Notes: generated by a model not told the origin, from the sequence alone. A DNA stretch of 64,000 nt from Arthrobacter glacialis (GCF_002909445.1 NZ_PPXC01000010.1:62001-126000); one strand, 5' to 3'; positions 1-12,046 are shown, numbered from the stretch's first letter. Numbers and translations: made by a program.

Positions 1-584
1 CGGTGGCCGCCCGGCATGATGATTTGATGGCCAAACTCGCCAGCCATGCCAAAACTGCCGCGCTCCACCCGCCCGTCCATGACCAGTGCCCCGCCAATGC
101 CGGTTCCCAGCGTCAGCATGACGAGCCTGTTCTGGCCGCGGCCGGCTCCAAAGCGCCATTCGGCCCAGCCCGCAGCGTCGGCGTCGTTGGTCACCAGGAC
201 TGGGCGCCCCAGCATGGCTTCCAGGGTCTGGCGCAGGGGCTCCTCGCGCCACGCCAAATGCGGGCTGAAAACCACCGTGGACCCGTCCAAGTCCATCCAC
301 CCCGCAGCCCCAATGCCAATGGACTCCACGTGGTACTTCGCATCGAGTTCGTTGACCAGCTCCACAATGACGGCTTCCACGGCACGGGCATCACGCCCGG
401 GCGTATCCCGGCGCAGTTGAGCCAAGATGGCGCCGTTTCCATCCACCACCCCGGCAGCAACTTTGGTGCCCCCAATGTCAATGCCCAGAGCCAGGCCGCC
501 ACGGTTGGGGCCGCTTACGGGCGCGGCCAGGGCGGGTGCGGGGTTCGGAGCTGGAACAGCGGAATCGGGAGGCGGCAATTGCAT
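1..584 (-). CDS. ROK-family glucokinase, N-terminal part (runs off the left edge)
   Basis: Sugar kinase that phosphorylates glucose at C6 in the cytoplasm, feeding glycolysis. The reverse-strand reading starts at ATG 584 and stays open to base 1, giving about 194 residues. A phosphate-binding motif reading DIGGTK lies near residue 35, followed by a glycine-rich LTLGTGIGGALV stretch and AGEFGH, which are the standard ROK landmarks; the metal-binding CxCG region expected further on lies outside the window. A Pro/Ala-rich leader of about 25 residues precedes the kinase fold, so a later start is possible. It is divergent from the acyl-CoA synthetase. Family assignment is firm; glucose rather than another hexose as substrate is inferred from similarity. 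Confidence 0.88.
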   Translation of the reverse strand, partial: MQLPPPDSAVPAPNPAPALAAPVSGPNRGGLALGIDIGGTKVAAGVVDGNGAILAQLRRDTPGRDARAVEAVIVELVNELDAKYHVESIGIGAAGWMDLDGSTVVFSPHLAWREEPLRQTLEAMLGRPVLVTNDADAAGWAEWRFGAGRGQNRLVMLTLGTGIGGALVMDGRVERGSFGMAGEFGHQIIMPGGH

Positions 585-650
585 TGGCTCAGTCTAGTCA
601 GCACGGCGAATCAATTCACCAAATTGAAAGTGTGAGCTGGACAACATAAA

Positions 651-666
651 GTTACTCACCGGTAAC
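651..666. promoter_or_regulatory. Probable operator GTTACTCACCGGTAAC upstream of the acyl-CoA synthetase
   Basis: Inverted repeat GTTAC-N6-GTAAC about 80 nt before the acyl-CoA synthetase start. The same 16-mer with 13 of 16 positions identical occurs at 23136-23151 before an acyl-CoA dehydrogenase. Two fatty-acid degradation genes 22 kb apart sharing the site suggests one repressor, perhaps of the TetR family; no such regulator gene is in the window. Confidence 0.6.
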
Positions 667-746
667 AAAATTGTCCCGGCAGATGGCCTGCTGGCCGGAT
701 AGAGTAAAGCAACACCAACGCAGGCCCACATATCAAAGGAGCTATT

Positions 747-2561
747 GTGCAAGAGATTTCTGTTCCGGCCAAGGTCGTCAGCCCGCCCACCATGAATGTC
801 ACCGATTTCGTGCTGCGTCAGGCGAAGCTGGCCAACAACCCGTCACTTTTCTCCCGTCGCAATGAAGACAATGTGTGGGTCGATGTTTCCGCCAAGGAAT
901 TCCATGCAGATGTCTGCGCCATCGCCAAGGGCCTGATAGCCGTCGGAGTCAATGTTGGCGACAGGGTGGGCATCATGGCCCGCACCCGCTACGAATGGTC
1001 CCTGGTGGACTTCGCCATCTGGTTTGCCGGTGCCGTTTCCGTGCCGATCTACGAAACCTCCTCCCCGTCCCAGGTGGCATGGAACCTGGGCGACTCCAAC
1101 GCCGTCGCCGTCTTTGCCGAGTCCGGCAAACACGAGAACATCGTTCGGCAGGCCGCTCACAACGAAGGCCTGGATGCCTTGGCCCATGTGTGGCAGCTGG
1201 AGGGCGACGGCCTGGACACTCTGCGCGACGCTGGCAAGGACGTCCCGGATGAGGCACTCGAGGCAGCACGCACCGCCAATGGCTTGGCCGATGTGGCCAC
1301 CATCATTTACACCTCCGGCACCACGGGGCGCCCCAAGGGCTGCATGTTGACGCACTCAAACTTTGTGGAGCTCAGCGAGAATGCCTTGGCTGTTTTGGGG
1401 GCGACCGTGGTGGTCCCGGGTTCGCAAACCATCATGTTCCTTCCGCTGGCCCACGTTTTTGCCCGCTACATCTCCGTGCTGGCTGTCGCAGGCGGTGCCA
1501 AAGTTGGCCACACTCCGGACATCAAGCATCTCCTGGAAGACCTCCAGAGCTTCAAGCCAACCTTCATCCTGGCCGTTCCGCGCGTCTTTGAAAAAGTGTA
1601 CAACTCGGCCACCCTCAAAGCCGAGAGCGAGGGCAAAGGAAAAATCTTCGCGGCGGCCACCAAGACCGCCATTGAGTTCTCCCGCGCAACCCAGGATGGC
1701 AAGGTTGGCTTGGGCCTGAAGCTCAAGCACCTGGTTTTTGACAAGCTGGTGTACGTCAAGTTGCGCAACGCCATGGGCGGCAACGTCCGCCACGCAGTTT
1801 CCGGCGGCGGCCCGTTGGGCGAGCGCCTTGGCCACTTCTTCCAGGGCATCGGACTGCAGATTCTTGAGGGCTACGGGCTCACGGAAACCACCGCCCCCAT
1901 CACTGTCAACCGCCCCGAACACATCCGCATCGGCACAGTCGGCGCCCCTCTGCCCGGCAACGCGGTAAAGATAGCCGACGACGGCGAGATCCTCGCCAAG
2001 GGTGTTTGCGTCATGAAGGGCTACTTTGGCCGCGAGGACTTGACGGCTGAAACCTTTGTTGACGGCTGGTTCCGAACGGGCGACATTGGCGAGCTGGACG
2101 ATGAAGGATTCTTGAAGATCACAGGTCGCAAGAAGGAAATCATCGTCACCTCCAGCGGAAAGAACGTGGTTCCGGCCCTGTTGGAGGACCAGATCCGTGC
2201 CGATGCCATCGTCTCGCAGTGCGTGGTCATTGGCGACCAGCGCCCGTTCATCGCCGCCATAGTGACCATTGACGAGGAGGCACTGCCGCAGTGGGGCAAG
2301 GCGCACGGCCTCACGGCCGGCATCAGCGTTGCCGCGGCAGCCAAGGACCCCATTGTCATTGCCGCTGTGCAGGGCGCAGTGTCCCGAGCCAACAGCACAG
2401 TTTCTGCTGCTGAGGCCATCAAGCAGTTCCGGATCGTTGACACCGACTTCACCGAAACATCGGGCCACCTGACGCCGTCCATGAAGGTCAAGCGCGCACA
2501 GGTGCTGAAGGACTTTGACACCGTGGTGGATGAAATCTACCTAAGCAAGAAGCCCGTCTAG
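747..2561 (+). CDS. Long-chain fatty-acid--CoA ligase (FadD15-like AMP-binding enzyme)
   Basis: ATP-dependent ligase that activates fatty acids to acyl-CoA through an acyl-adenylate. 604 residues, a normal length for long-chain acyl-CoA synthetases. The AMP-binding signature YTSGTTGRPKG is at residues 188-198, a GYGLTET adenine-binding motif near 375, and a GWFRTGDIGELDDEG hinge followed by GRKKEIIVTSSGKN near 470, the arrangement of the FadD15/ACSL group. GTG start at 747 is set by AAAGGAG 5-6 nt upstream. A palindromic operator shared with an acyl-CoA dehydrogenase lies 80 nt upstream, so expression probably responds to fatty acids. It ends 12 nt before a long bidirectional hairpin that separates it from convergent pyc. 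Confidence 0.93.
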   Translation: MQEISVPAKVVSPPTMNVTDFVLRQAKLANNPSLFSRRNEDNVWVDVSAKEFHADVCAIAKGLIAVGVNVGDRVGIMARTRYEWSLVDFAIWFAGAVSVPIYETSSPSQVAWNLGDSNAVAVFAESGKHENIVRQAAHNEGLDALAHVWQLEGDGLDTLRDAGKDVPDEALEAARTANGLADVATIIYTSGTTGRPKGCMLTHSNFVELSENALAVLGATVVVPGSQTIMFLPLAHVFARYISVLAVAGGAKVGHTPDIKHLLEDLQSFKPTFILAVPRVFEKVYNSATLKAESEGKGKIFAAATKTAIEFSRATQDGKVGLGLKLKHLVFDKLVYVKLRNAMGGNVRHAVSGGGPLGERLGHFFQGIGLQILEGYGLTETTAPITVNRPEHIRIGTVGAPLPGNAVKIADDGEILAKGVCVMKGYFGREDLTAETFVDGWFRTGDIGELDDEGFLKITGRKKEIIVTSSGKNVVPALLEDQIRADAIVSQCVVIGDQRPFIAAIVTIDEEALPQWGKAHGLTAGISVAAAAKDPIVIAAVQGAVSRANSTVSAAEAIKQFRIVDTDFTETSGHLTPSMKVKRAQVLKDFDTVVDEIYLSKKPV

Positions 2562-2572
2562 CCACCAAAAAA

Positions 2573-2638
2573 GTGACCCGCAGTAGTGGTCGAAAAAACG
2601 CGATTTCGCGTTGTTTTTCGACCACTACTGCGGGTCAG
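2573..2638. terminator. Long palindrome, GACCCGCAG family copy 1 (bidirectional terminator)
   Basis: Arms 2575-2597 and 2614-2636 pair over 23 bp without mismatch, with a smaller ACGCG/CGCGT stem inside. The outer ends read GACCCGCAG and CTGCGGGTC, as in the elements at 10239-10310 and 11308-11377. It lies between convergent fadD-like and pyc genes; runs of A and T at the inner arm bases fit transcription termination in both directions. Confidence 0.75.
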
Positions 2639-2645
2639 TTTTGTT

Positions 2646-5600
2646 TTAGGAGATGACTGCCAGCAGGTCCCCGCCTTGGACCTGGGCGACCTCAGCGACA
2701 GCCAGTCGGGTCACTGTGCCGCCCACCGGCGTCGTAATGGATGCTTCCATCTTCATGGCCTCAATGGTGGCAATGGTGGCACCGGCTTCGACCACATCCC
2801 CCACGGCAACCTGCAGGCTCACGGCGCCCGCGAAGGGCGCAGCAACCTGGCCCGCAACTGACTCATCGGCCTTCTCGGCAACCTTGACGGTGCTTTCAAT
2901 GCTCCTGTCCCGCACCGTGACGGGACGGCTCTGGCCGTTGAGCTTGCAGGTAACAGTGCGCATGCCCTTTTCATCGGCCTCGGAGATGGTTTCCAGCTCC
3001 GCGATCAAGTGCACTCCCTTGCCCAGATCCATGACATGTTCCACGCCGCGGCGCAGCCCGTACAGGTAATCGCGGGTGTCCAGCACGGAGACGTCACCGT
3101 AGGTTTTGCGCACGGCCTGGAAATCCTTGGTCGGGCCGGCAAACAGCAGTCGGTTCAAGGCTGCCCGGCGGGTGGTGCTCTCGCCGGCCAATTCAGCACT
3201 GTCGGCCCCAGTCAAGGTGCCCATGCGCTCAACAATGGTGCGCCCCTGCAAGGCCTTGGTGCGGAACGGTTCCGGCCAGCCACCGGGAGGGGTGCCCAGC
3301 TCGCCGCCCAGGAAGCCCACCACGGAATCGGGGATGTCGTAGTTTTGCGGGTTTGCCTCGAAATCGGCAGGATCGGCCTTGATGCCCACCAGGTGCAGGG
3401 CCAAATCGCCCACCACCTTGGACGACGGAGTGACCTTGACCAGGTGTCCCAGGATCCTGTCCGCCGCCGTGTACATATCCTCGATCTCCTCGAAGCGCTC
3501 CCCCAAGCCCAAGGCGATGGCCTGTTGGCGCAGGTTCGACAGCTGGCCGCCCGGGATTTCGTGCAGGTACACACGGCCCGTGGGCGCTGCCAGTCCTGAT
3601 TCGAAGGGCGAGTACAGGCGCCGCACGGCTTCCCAGTACGGTTCCAGCGAGCTGATGGCCGCCAGGTCAATGCCTGTGTCGCGTTCGGTGTGTGCCAGGG
3701 CTGCAACCAGGGCCGAGGCAGAGGGTTGGCTGGTGGTGCCGGCCAACGACGCCGAGGCGACGTCAACGGCGTCGACCCCTGCATTGATGGCCGCCATCAG
3801 CGTGGCCAGCTGGCCGCCCGCCGTGTCGTGCGTGTGCAGGTGCACCGGCAGGTCAAAGCGTTCGCGCAGTGCCGTGACCAGCTTGGCGGCGGCTGCCGGG
3901 CGCAAAACCCCAGCCATATCCTTGATGGCCAGGATGTGGGCGCCGGCATCGACAATGCGCTTCGCCAGTTCCAGGTAGTAGTCAAGGGTGTAGATGGTCT
4001 CGGCTGGGTCCAGCAGGTCACCCGTGTAGCAGAGGGCTACTTCGGCGACGGCTGTCCCCGTGGCGCGCACAGCCTTGATGGCAGGTTCCATCTGGTCAAC
4101 GTCGTTGAGGGCGTCGAAGATGCGGAAGATGTCGATGCCACTGGCTGCAGCTTCAGCCACGAACGCATCCGTAACTTCTGCCGGGTAGGGCGTGTAGCCA
4201 ACAGTGTTGCGCCCGCGCAGGAGCATTTGCAAACACACGTTGGGCAGGGCTTCGCGCAGTTTGGCCAGGCGCTCCCAGGGGTCCTCACCGAGGAAGCGGA
4301 GGGCAACGTCATAGGTGGCACCACCCCAGGCCTCAACCGAGAGCAGCTGGGGCGTCAGGACCGACACTGCCGGGCCGGCTGCCAGCAGGTCCCGGGTGCG
4401 CACGCGGGTGGCCAGCAGGGACTGGTGCGCGTCGCGGAAGGTGGTGTCAGTGACGGCCACAGCAGTTTGAGCGCGCAACGCTGCGGCGAACCCTTCCGGA
4501 CCCAGCTCGGCGAGCAGTTGCCGTGTTCCGGCCGGAGCCTGGGCCACGTCGACCTCGGGCAGTTTGCTGGCGGGGTCTGCCAGCACGGTCAGCTCCCCGT
4601 GCGGCTTGTTGACGCTCACATCAGCCAACCAGGTCAGCAGCTTGGTGCCACGGTCCGAGGAGACATGTGAGTTCAGCAATTCGGGGCGCTCATCGATGAA
4701 GGACGTTGCCACATCGCCTGCGTTGAAGGCGGGGTCTTCCAAAACTGCCTGCAGGAAGGAAATGTTGGTGGACACGCCGCGGATTCGGAACTCTGCCAGG
4801 GCGCGTCGGGCACGGGCCACCGCTGCCGGGTAGTCGCGCCCGCGGCAGGTGAGCTTGACCAGCATGGAATCAAAGTGCGGGCTGATCTCGGCACCGGCGT
4901 AAATGGTGCCGCCGTCGAGCCTGATGCCCGCGCCACCAGCTGAGCGGTAGGTGGTGATCTTTCCGACGTCGGGCCGGAAGCCGTTTGAGGGGTCTTCGGT
5001 GGTGATGCGGCACTGCAGGGCGGCACCCTTGACGTGGATGTTTTCCTGGGTCAGGCCCAGATCGGCCAGGGTCTCCCCCGCGGCGATGCGCAGCTGGGCT
5101 TGGACCAGGTCGACGTCGGTGATCTCCTCGGTGACCGTGTGCTCCACCTGGATGCGCGGGTTCATCTCAATAAAGACGTGCTGGCCGGCCCGCTCCCCCA
5201 CGGTGTCCACGAGGAACTCGACTGTGCCGGCGTTGACGTACCCCATGGCCTTGGCGAACTTCACGGCGTCACTGTGGAGGGCCTTGCGGATGTTCTCATC
5301 AAGGTTCGGCGCCGGGGCGATTTCAATGACTTTTTGGTGGCGGCGCTGCAGGGAGCAGTCACGCTCAAAGAGGTGGACCACATTGCCTTCGCCGTCGGCC
5401 AGAATCTGGACCTCAATGTGGCGCGGGCGCAATACGGCCTGTTCCAGGAACATGGTGGCGTCCCCGAATGCGGAGTCCGCTTCACGCATGGCGGCTTTCA
5501 AAGCTTCCTCAAGGTCTTCTGGCTTGTCCACACGGCGCATGCCGCGGCCGCCACCGCCTGCCACAGCCTTGGCAAAGATGGGGAAACCAATGTCCGCAGC

Positions 5601-6041
5601 CGATGCCAGCAGTTCTTCCAAGTTGTCGCTGGGCGCACTGGATTTGAGGACCGGAATGCCTGCTGCTCTGGCCGCGTCAATGGCATGGACCTTGTTGCCC
5701 GTGAGTTCGAGGACCTCGGCTGGGGGGCCGACGAAGGTGATGCCGGCTTCCTTGGCAGCTGCCGCAAGATCCGGGTTTTCAGACAGGAAGCCGTAGCCGG
5801 GGTAGATGGCGTCCGCGCCGGCTTCCTTGGCAACGCGGATGACCTCTGCCACGTCCAGGTAGGCGCGCACCGGGTGCCCCTCTTCGCCTATCAGGTACGC
5901 CTCATCGGCCTTTTGCCGGTGGATGGACGTTCTGTCCTCATAAGGGAAAACAGCAACAGTCTTGGCCCCGAGCTCGTAGCTGGCCCGGAAAGCACGGATA
6001 GCGATTTCGCCGCGATTGGCAACCAGAATCTTCGAAAACAT
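2646..6041 (-). CDS. pyc: Pyruvate carboxylase
   Basis: Biotin enzyme that carboxylates pyruvate to oxaloacetate, the main anaplerotic reaction in many actinobacteria. 1131 residues, full length for the single-chain enzyme. In order: biotin carboxylase N-domain beginning FSKILVANRGEIAIRA, ATP-grasp region with a glycine-rich GGGGRGMR loop near 175, biotin-carboxylase C-domain to about 450, carboxyltransferase (TIM barrel) about 535-800 starting TDTTFRDAHQSLLATRVRT, a conserved PYC linker domain, and a C-terminal biotinyl domain with EAMKMEA whose biotin-bearing lysine is residue 1097. ATG 6041 was chosen over the in-frame ATG at 6080 because AGGAG sits just upstream and homologs begin with FSKILVANRGE. 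Monocistronic. Confidence 0.96.
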   Translation of the reverse strand: MFSKILVANRGEIAIRAFRASYELGAKTVAVFPYEDRTSIHRQKADEAYLIGEEGHPVRAYLDVAEVIRVAKEAGADAIYPGYGFLSENPDLAAAAKEAGITFVGPPAEVLELTGNKVHAIDAARAAGIPVLKSSAPSDNLEELLASAADIGFPIFAKAVAGGGGRGMRRVDKPEDLEEALKAAMREADSAFGDATMFLEQAVLRPRHIEVQILADGEGNVVHLFERDCSLQRRHQKVIEIAPAPNLDENIRKALHSDAVKFAKAMGYVNAGTVEFLVDTVGERAGQHVFIEMNPRIQVEHTVTEEITDVDLVQAQLRIAAGETLADLGLTQENIHVKGAALQCRITTEDPSNGFRPDVGKITTYRSAGGAGIRLDGGTIYAGAEISPHFDSMLVKLTCRGRDYPAAVARARRALAEFRIRGVSTNISFLQAVLEDPAFNAGDVATSFIDERPELLNSHVSSDRGTKLLTWLADVSVNKPHGELTVLADPASKLPEVDVAQAPAGTRQLLAELGPEGFAAALRAQTAVAVTDTTFRDAHQSLLATRVRTRDLLAAGPAVSVLTPQLLSVEAWGGATYDVALRFLGEDPWERLAKLREALPNVCLQMLLRGRNTVGYTPYPAEVTDAFVAEAAASGIDIFRIFDALNDVDQMEPAIKAVRATGTAVAEVALCYTGDLLDPAETIYTLDYYLELAKRIVDAGAHILAIKDMAGVLRPAAAAKLVTALRERFDLPVHLHTHDTAGGQLATLMAAINAGVDAVDVASASLAGTTSQPSASALVAALAHTERDTGIDLAAISSLEPYWEAVRRLYSPFESGLAAPTGRVYLHEIPGGQLSNLRQQAIALGLGERFEEIEDMYTAADRILGHLVKVTPSSKVVGDLALHLVGIKADPADFEANPQNYDIPDSVVGFLGGELGTPPGGWPEPFRTKALQGRTIVERMGTLTGADSAELAGESTTRRAALNRLLFAGPTKDFQAVRKTYGDVSVLDTRDYLYGLRRGVEHVMDLGKGVHLIAELETISEADEKGMRTVTCKLNGQSRPVTVRDRSIESTVKVAEKADESVAGQVAAPFAGAVSLQVAVGDVVEAGATIATIEAMKMEASITTPVGGTVTRLAVAEVAQVQGGDLLAVIS

Positions 6042-6396
6042 CTCACTCCTGTGTGAACGATGGTGTGGTGGCACGCACAAGCCGTAAGTGGAGTGCGCGG
6101 ATCACAATCGAGAGCACAGTGTTCGGCGCCTTGCAAGCCCCGAAACCGTGCCGCCTTGTAAAAAACTAATGTTGTACTGCGACACAAAGTGGTGCCAGTC
6201 TCACCCCGCCAACTGGCATGCACCAAATTGTGTGGCGCATCTCACCGTAGGTCCCGTAATAAACAGTACCGCCGGTCCCAACGCCTAGAGGCGGCCAGCG
6301 CCAGACCAGTCCTGGAAACCACAGGACTGGGCCCCCCACCCCGAGGGCCCCAACTTTTGGGTCGCTTGCGACCCAAAAGTTGGGAGGGGCTGGGGA
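6042..6396. other. 355-bp region between pyc and gcvP: pyc promoter area and two hairpins
   Basis: No credible coding ORF. The pyc-proximal half is comparatively AT-rich and should hold its promoter. The gcvP-proximal half holds two hairpins: CCAGTCCTG/CAGGACTGG at 6306-6330 and a larger one at 6349-6384. I saw no riboswitch fold. Confidence 0.6.
6349..6384 (-). terminator. 17-bp perfect hairpin downstream of gcvP
   Basis: Arms 6349-6365 and 6368-6384 are perfect reverse complements (outer CCCAAC, inner GGGTCGC) with a 2-nt loop. It starts 12 nt after the gcvP stop codon. No T-run follows, so it may act as an mRNA 3'-end stabiliser or an intrinsic terminator of the U-tract-poor kind common in GC-rich actinobacteria. 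Confidence 0.65.
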
Positions 6397-9294
<2,898 letters not shown>

Positions 9295-9396
9295 TGGGTT
9301 CTCCAAGTCGCGAACGTTCCACAGCCATTGTATGTGTCACGGCTATTCGCAGCAGCACATGTTTGAGTAAGCAACGCAAAGGGTAATGGTTCATCC

Positions 9397-10233
9397 GTGC
9401 AAGTAGTGAGTATCAGCAGCCTCAAAGGTGGGGTCGGCAAGACCTCAGTCACGCTTGGCTTGGCGTCAGCAGCATTGGCGGCGGGCATCCCCACCCTGGT
9501 GATTGACCTTGACCCGCACGCCGACGCCACCACAGGCCTGGGCGTTGCGGCGCGTGGCCAGCTGGACATCGGCCAGCTCATCAAGACCTCCCGCAAGGCA
9601 GATCTGGGCGCCAATGTGGTTCCCAGCGGGTGGCTTGCCGCCCATAAGCACGACGGCGTGGCCACACCAACCCTTGACGTCGCCATGGGCTCGGCGTTCA
9701 GCGGCATCTACGACCGCCCCGATTTAGGCAAACGCGATCTCCGCCGGCTCGCCACAGTTTTGGCGAATGCCGACCGGGACGGCACAGCACCGTACCAATT
9801 GGTGCTCATCGACTGCCCGCCGTCACTGAACGGCCTGACCCGCATGGCCTGGACGGCCAGCAGCCGTGTGCTCCTGGTGGCTGAGCCTGGCCTGTTCTCC
9901 GTGGCCGGCACCCAGCGCACCCTGCGCGCCATTGAACTGTTCCGCACAGAATTTGCCCCGGCACTGGTTCCGGCCGGCATTGTGGCCAACCGTGTCCGCA
10001 CTGGCTCCAACGAGCATGCTTACCGGTTGGCCGAGATGAACACCATGTTCGGCGAGTTGCTGCTCTCCCCCACCATTCCCGAGCAGGCCAACTGGCAGCA
10101 GATCCAGGGCGCCGCCCACCCGGTGCACCAGTGGCCCGGCGATTCTGCCAAAAACGCCTCGGCGTTGTTCGACCGGTTGTTGGATTCGGTGCTCAACCAG
10201 AGCGCCACCAGAAGTCGCCTCTACCGCGGCTAG
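9397..10233 (+). CDS. ParA/MinD-family ATPase (orphan)
   Basis: Deviant Walker-A ATPase of the ParA superfamily, which uses ATP-driven dimerisation to position cargo on the nucleoid or membrane. 278 residues. Walker A KGGVGKTS is at residues 10-17, a DLDPHADAT switch-I region near 37-45 and a LVLIDCPPSL Walker-B-like segment near 136. GTG start at 9397. There is no ParB partner beside it and a second, canonical ParA-type gene occurs at 42.3 kb, so this one probably handles another cargo or has a regulatory role; the function is not known. It is followed by a GACCCGCAG-family palindrome. Confidence 0.85.
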   Translation: MQVVSISSLKGGVGKTSVTLGLASAALAAGIPTLVIDLDPHADATTGLGVAARGQLDIGQLIKTSRKADLGANVVPSGWLAAHKHDGVATPTLDVAMGSAFSGIYDRPDLGKRDLRRLATVLANADRDGTAPYQLVLIDCPPSLNGLTRMAWTASSRVLLVAEPGLFSVAGTQRTLRAIELFRTEFAPALVPAGIVANRVRTGSNEHAYRLAEMNTMFGELLLSPTIPEQANWQQIQGAAHPVHQWPGDSAKNASALFDRLLDSVLNQSATRSRLYRG

Positions 10234-10238
10234 CTTTC

Positions 10239-10310
10239 CAACTGACCCGCAGAAACTGCCGAAAATTACGCGAAAAACGTTACTTTTCGCCGTTTTCTGC
10301 GGGTCAGTTG
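10239..10310. repeat. GACCCGCAG-family palindrome copy 2
   Basis: Outer arms 10239-10255 (CAACTGACCCGCAGAAA) and 10294-10310 pair perfectly over 17 bp; the inner part pairs imperfectly. Its ends match the elements at 2573-2638 and 11308-11377, and its arms closely match the latter. It sits between two genes transcribed in the same direction. Confidence 0.75.
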
Positions 10311-10374
10311 CTTAATGGGCCGCCAACTGTGGATAACCCAAACGCTGAACCAGAATAGTTGCCATGCTGGAACC

Positions 10375-11313
10375 ATGTTCCATCCAGAAAACTTTCCACC
10401 CGAGTTGCTCGCAGGGCCGTTCAGCATTGAACTGGCCAATTTCCTTGGCGTAGGCCCGGGCAGGCTCAAGCACGCCGATGTGCTCAGGCTCAGCCGCGGC
10501 ATCAAGGCCATCAACATCCAGGACGCATCTCTGGCGCTGCTCACCGCACCGTTCACGCAGGTAACCGGATATTCGGCAGCATCCCATGCCACGGCGTTCA
10601 CTATTTGGGAGTTTCCGGGTTTCCTGCCCGGCAGTGACGACAACGTGATCCACATTTCCCGCCAAGCGCCCCACGATGAACCCCGACGTGCCGGAATCCA
10701 TGGCCACACGACCAAATTCCGTGACGACGAGGTGTTCTGCCTCGACGGGCTGTGGCTCACCACGCGGGTCCGCACGTGGCTAGATTGCTCACGGCGCATG
10801 TCCATCGAGGAGCTGGTTGTTGTGGCCGACCATCTCCTCCGACTCCCGCGCCCCGAGTTCGAAGACCGGACCGAACCCTACGCAACCCTTGCAGAACTCG
10901 AACAAATGCTGGAACGCCACAAAGGGACACCCGGAATCCAGAAGGCCAGACAAGCCCTGACACTGGCCCGCGTGGGTTCGGATTCTGCACCTGAAACCCG
11001 GCTGCGTCTGGCTCTTGCCGATGCAGGTTTGCCGGAGCCACTGATCAACGTACCCGTGGCTCTGGCCCATGGAAAGTCACGCACACCCGACGCGCAGTTC
11101 CCCGACTATTGTGTTGCTGTTGAATATGACGGCGGCACCCACAATGAGTCAGAGCAGGTGGGCCGCGACATCCTGCGCCAAGAGGACTTTCAGGAAGCTG
11201 GGTGGGTTGAGGTGCGCATCGGCAAGATTCACATGCGTGACGATGCCAAGGCGGCCGTCCGCAAAGTCCGCGACGCGCTCTACAGCCGTGGCTGGCGGCC
11301 CAAAAAGAACTGA
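10375..11313 (+). CDS. Hypothetical protein with C-terminal DUF559/Vsr-like endonuclease fold
   Basis: 312 residues. The N-terminal half resembles AbiEi-like proteins of actinobacteria (HATAFTIWEFPGFLP..HISRQAP). The last 90 residues contain TPDAQFPDYCVAVEYDG, then a GWVEVRI strand: an acidic D-(x)n-ExD pattern typical of DUF559, a relative of the very-short-patch-repair endonuclease fold. ATG 10375 was chosen; an upstream in-frame ATG at 10315 lies against the palindrome arm. The stop codon lies inside the left arm of the next palindrome, so the gene is bracketed on both sides by the same repeat family. Nuclease activity is inferred; the biological role is unknown. Confidence 0.7.
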   Translation: MFHPENFPPELLAGPFSIELANFLGVGPGRLKHADVLRLSRGIKAINIQDASLALLTAPFTQVTGYSAASHATAFTIWEFPGFLPGSDDNVIHISRQAPHDEPRRAGIHGHTTKFRDDEVFCLDGLWLTTRVRTWLDCSRRMSIEELVVVADHLLRLPRPEFEDRTEPYATLAELEQMLERHKGTPGIQKARQALTLARVGSDSAPETRLRLALADAGLPEPLINVPVALAHGKSRTPDAQFPDYCVAVEYDGGTHNESEQVGRDILRQEDFQEAGWVEVRIGKIHMRDDAKAAVRKVRDALYSRGWRPKKN

Positions 11314-11377
11314 CCCGCAGAAAACGGCGAAAATCACGGTAAAACCGTGTATTTTCGCCGTTTTCTGCGGGTCAGTT
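11308..11377. terminator. GACCCGCAG-family palindrome copy 3 (bidirectional terminator)
   Basis: Arms 11308-11334 and 11351-11377 pair over 27 bp without mismatch, continuing into CACGGT/ACCGTG around an AAA loop. It lies between the convergent endonuclease-like gene, whose stop codon is in the left arm, and the MerR gene. Confidence 0.78.
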
Positions 11378-11384
11378 GGAAAAG

Positions 11385-11978
11385 CTAGGAGATTTTGCGG
11401 TTGGCGCGGCGTTTGCTGAGCTCGTCGTCGGCGTAGCCCTGAACCGCTGCGTGTTCGCTGGGCAGGGCTGCCAGGCTGCCTTCAACCTCGCGCCACACAC
11501 GGCCCACGGCAATGCCGAACACGCCTTGGCCGCCTTGCACCAGATCGATGACCTCATCGGCTGAGGTGCACTCGTATACCGATGCGCCATCGCTCATCAA
11601 GGTGATTTGGGCGAGGTCCTCAACGCCGCGCTCACGCAGGTGTTCAACGGCTGTGCGAATTTGCTGCAGTGATACGCCGGTGTCCAAAAGGCGCTTGACG
11701 ACTTTGAGCACCAAGATGTCTCGGAAACCATAGAGGCGCTGTGATCCTGAACCTGCGGCGCCTCGCACGGCCGGTTCGACTAAGCCGGTGCGGGCCCAGT
11801 AGTCCAGCTGGCGGTAGGTGATCCCGGCCGCTTTGCACGCTGTAGGTCCGCGGTAGCCGGCATGTTCGTCAAGAACAGGCAGATCCTCGGTGAAGAGCAA
11901 GCCCTGGGCACCGGCCCTTGTAGCGGGGCTGGGGACAACGGTTGCCGCCAGCTCGCCAGCGTCGCTCGTGGGACTCAC
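11385..11978 (-). CDS. MerR-family transcriptional regulator (Rv1830-like)
   Basis: DNA-binding regulator, 197 residues. A MerR helix-turn-helix reads YRGPTACKAAGITYRQLDYW followed by the winged segment GSQRLYGFRDILVLKVVKRLLDTG, about residues 45-105; the rest is a predicted helical effector or dimerisation region. GTG 11978 is preferred because AGGAGG lies 6 nt upstream. Its place after the bifunctional nuclease and the FtsR-like MerR mirrors Rv1828-Rv1829-Rv1830 of M. tuberculosis. It has its own 270-bp upstream region with a tandem 12-bp repeat, which suggests autoregulation. Confidence 0.88.
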   Translation of the reverse strand: MSPTSDAGELAATVVPSPATRAGAQGLLFTEDLPVLDEHAGYRGPTACKAAGITYRQLDYWARTGLVEPAVRGAAGSGSQRLYGFRDILVLKVVKRLLDTGVSLQQIRTAVEHLRERGVEDLAQITLMSDGASVYECTSADEVIDLVQGGQGVFGIAVGRVWREVEGSLAALPSEHAAVQGYADDELSKRRANRKIS

Positions 11979-12046
11979 GTTATCCTCCTGTTGACAGTCC
12001 CCGAATGGATGGGCTGCCAACTCGCAGCACAGCACAAAACACCCGG

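Noticed and set aside
1356-2468. 370-codon minus-strand frame opposite the acyl-CoA synthetase
   Set aside because: Shadow frame; the plus strand carries the complete AMP-binding enzyme.
2586-6226. Several long plus-strand open frames opposite pyc (up to 340 codons, e.g. 5034-6056)
   Set aside because: They are antisense shadows of pyruvate carboxylase caused by GC-rich codon bias; no RBS and no recognisable protein.
9295-9396. Possible glycine riboswitch upstream of gcvP
   Set aside because: The 100-nt leader lacks the conserved glycine-aptamer core.
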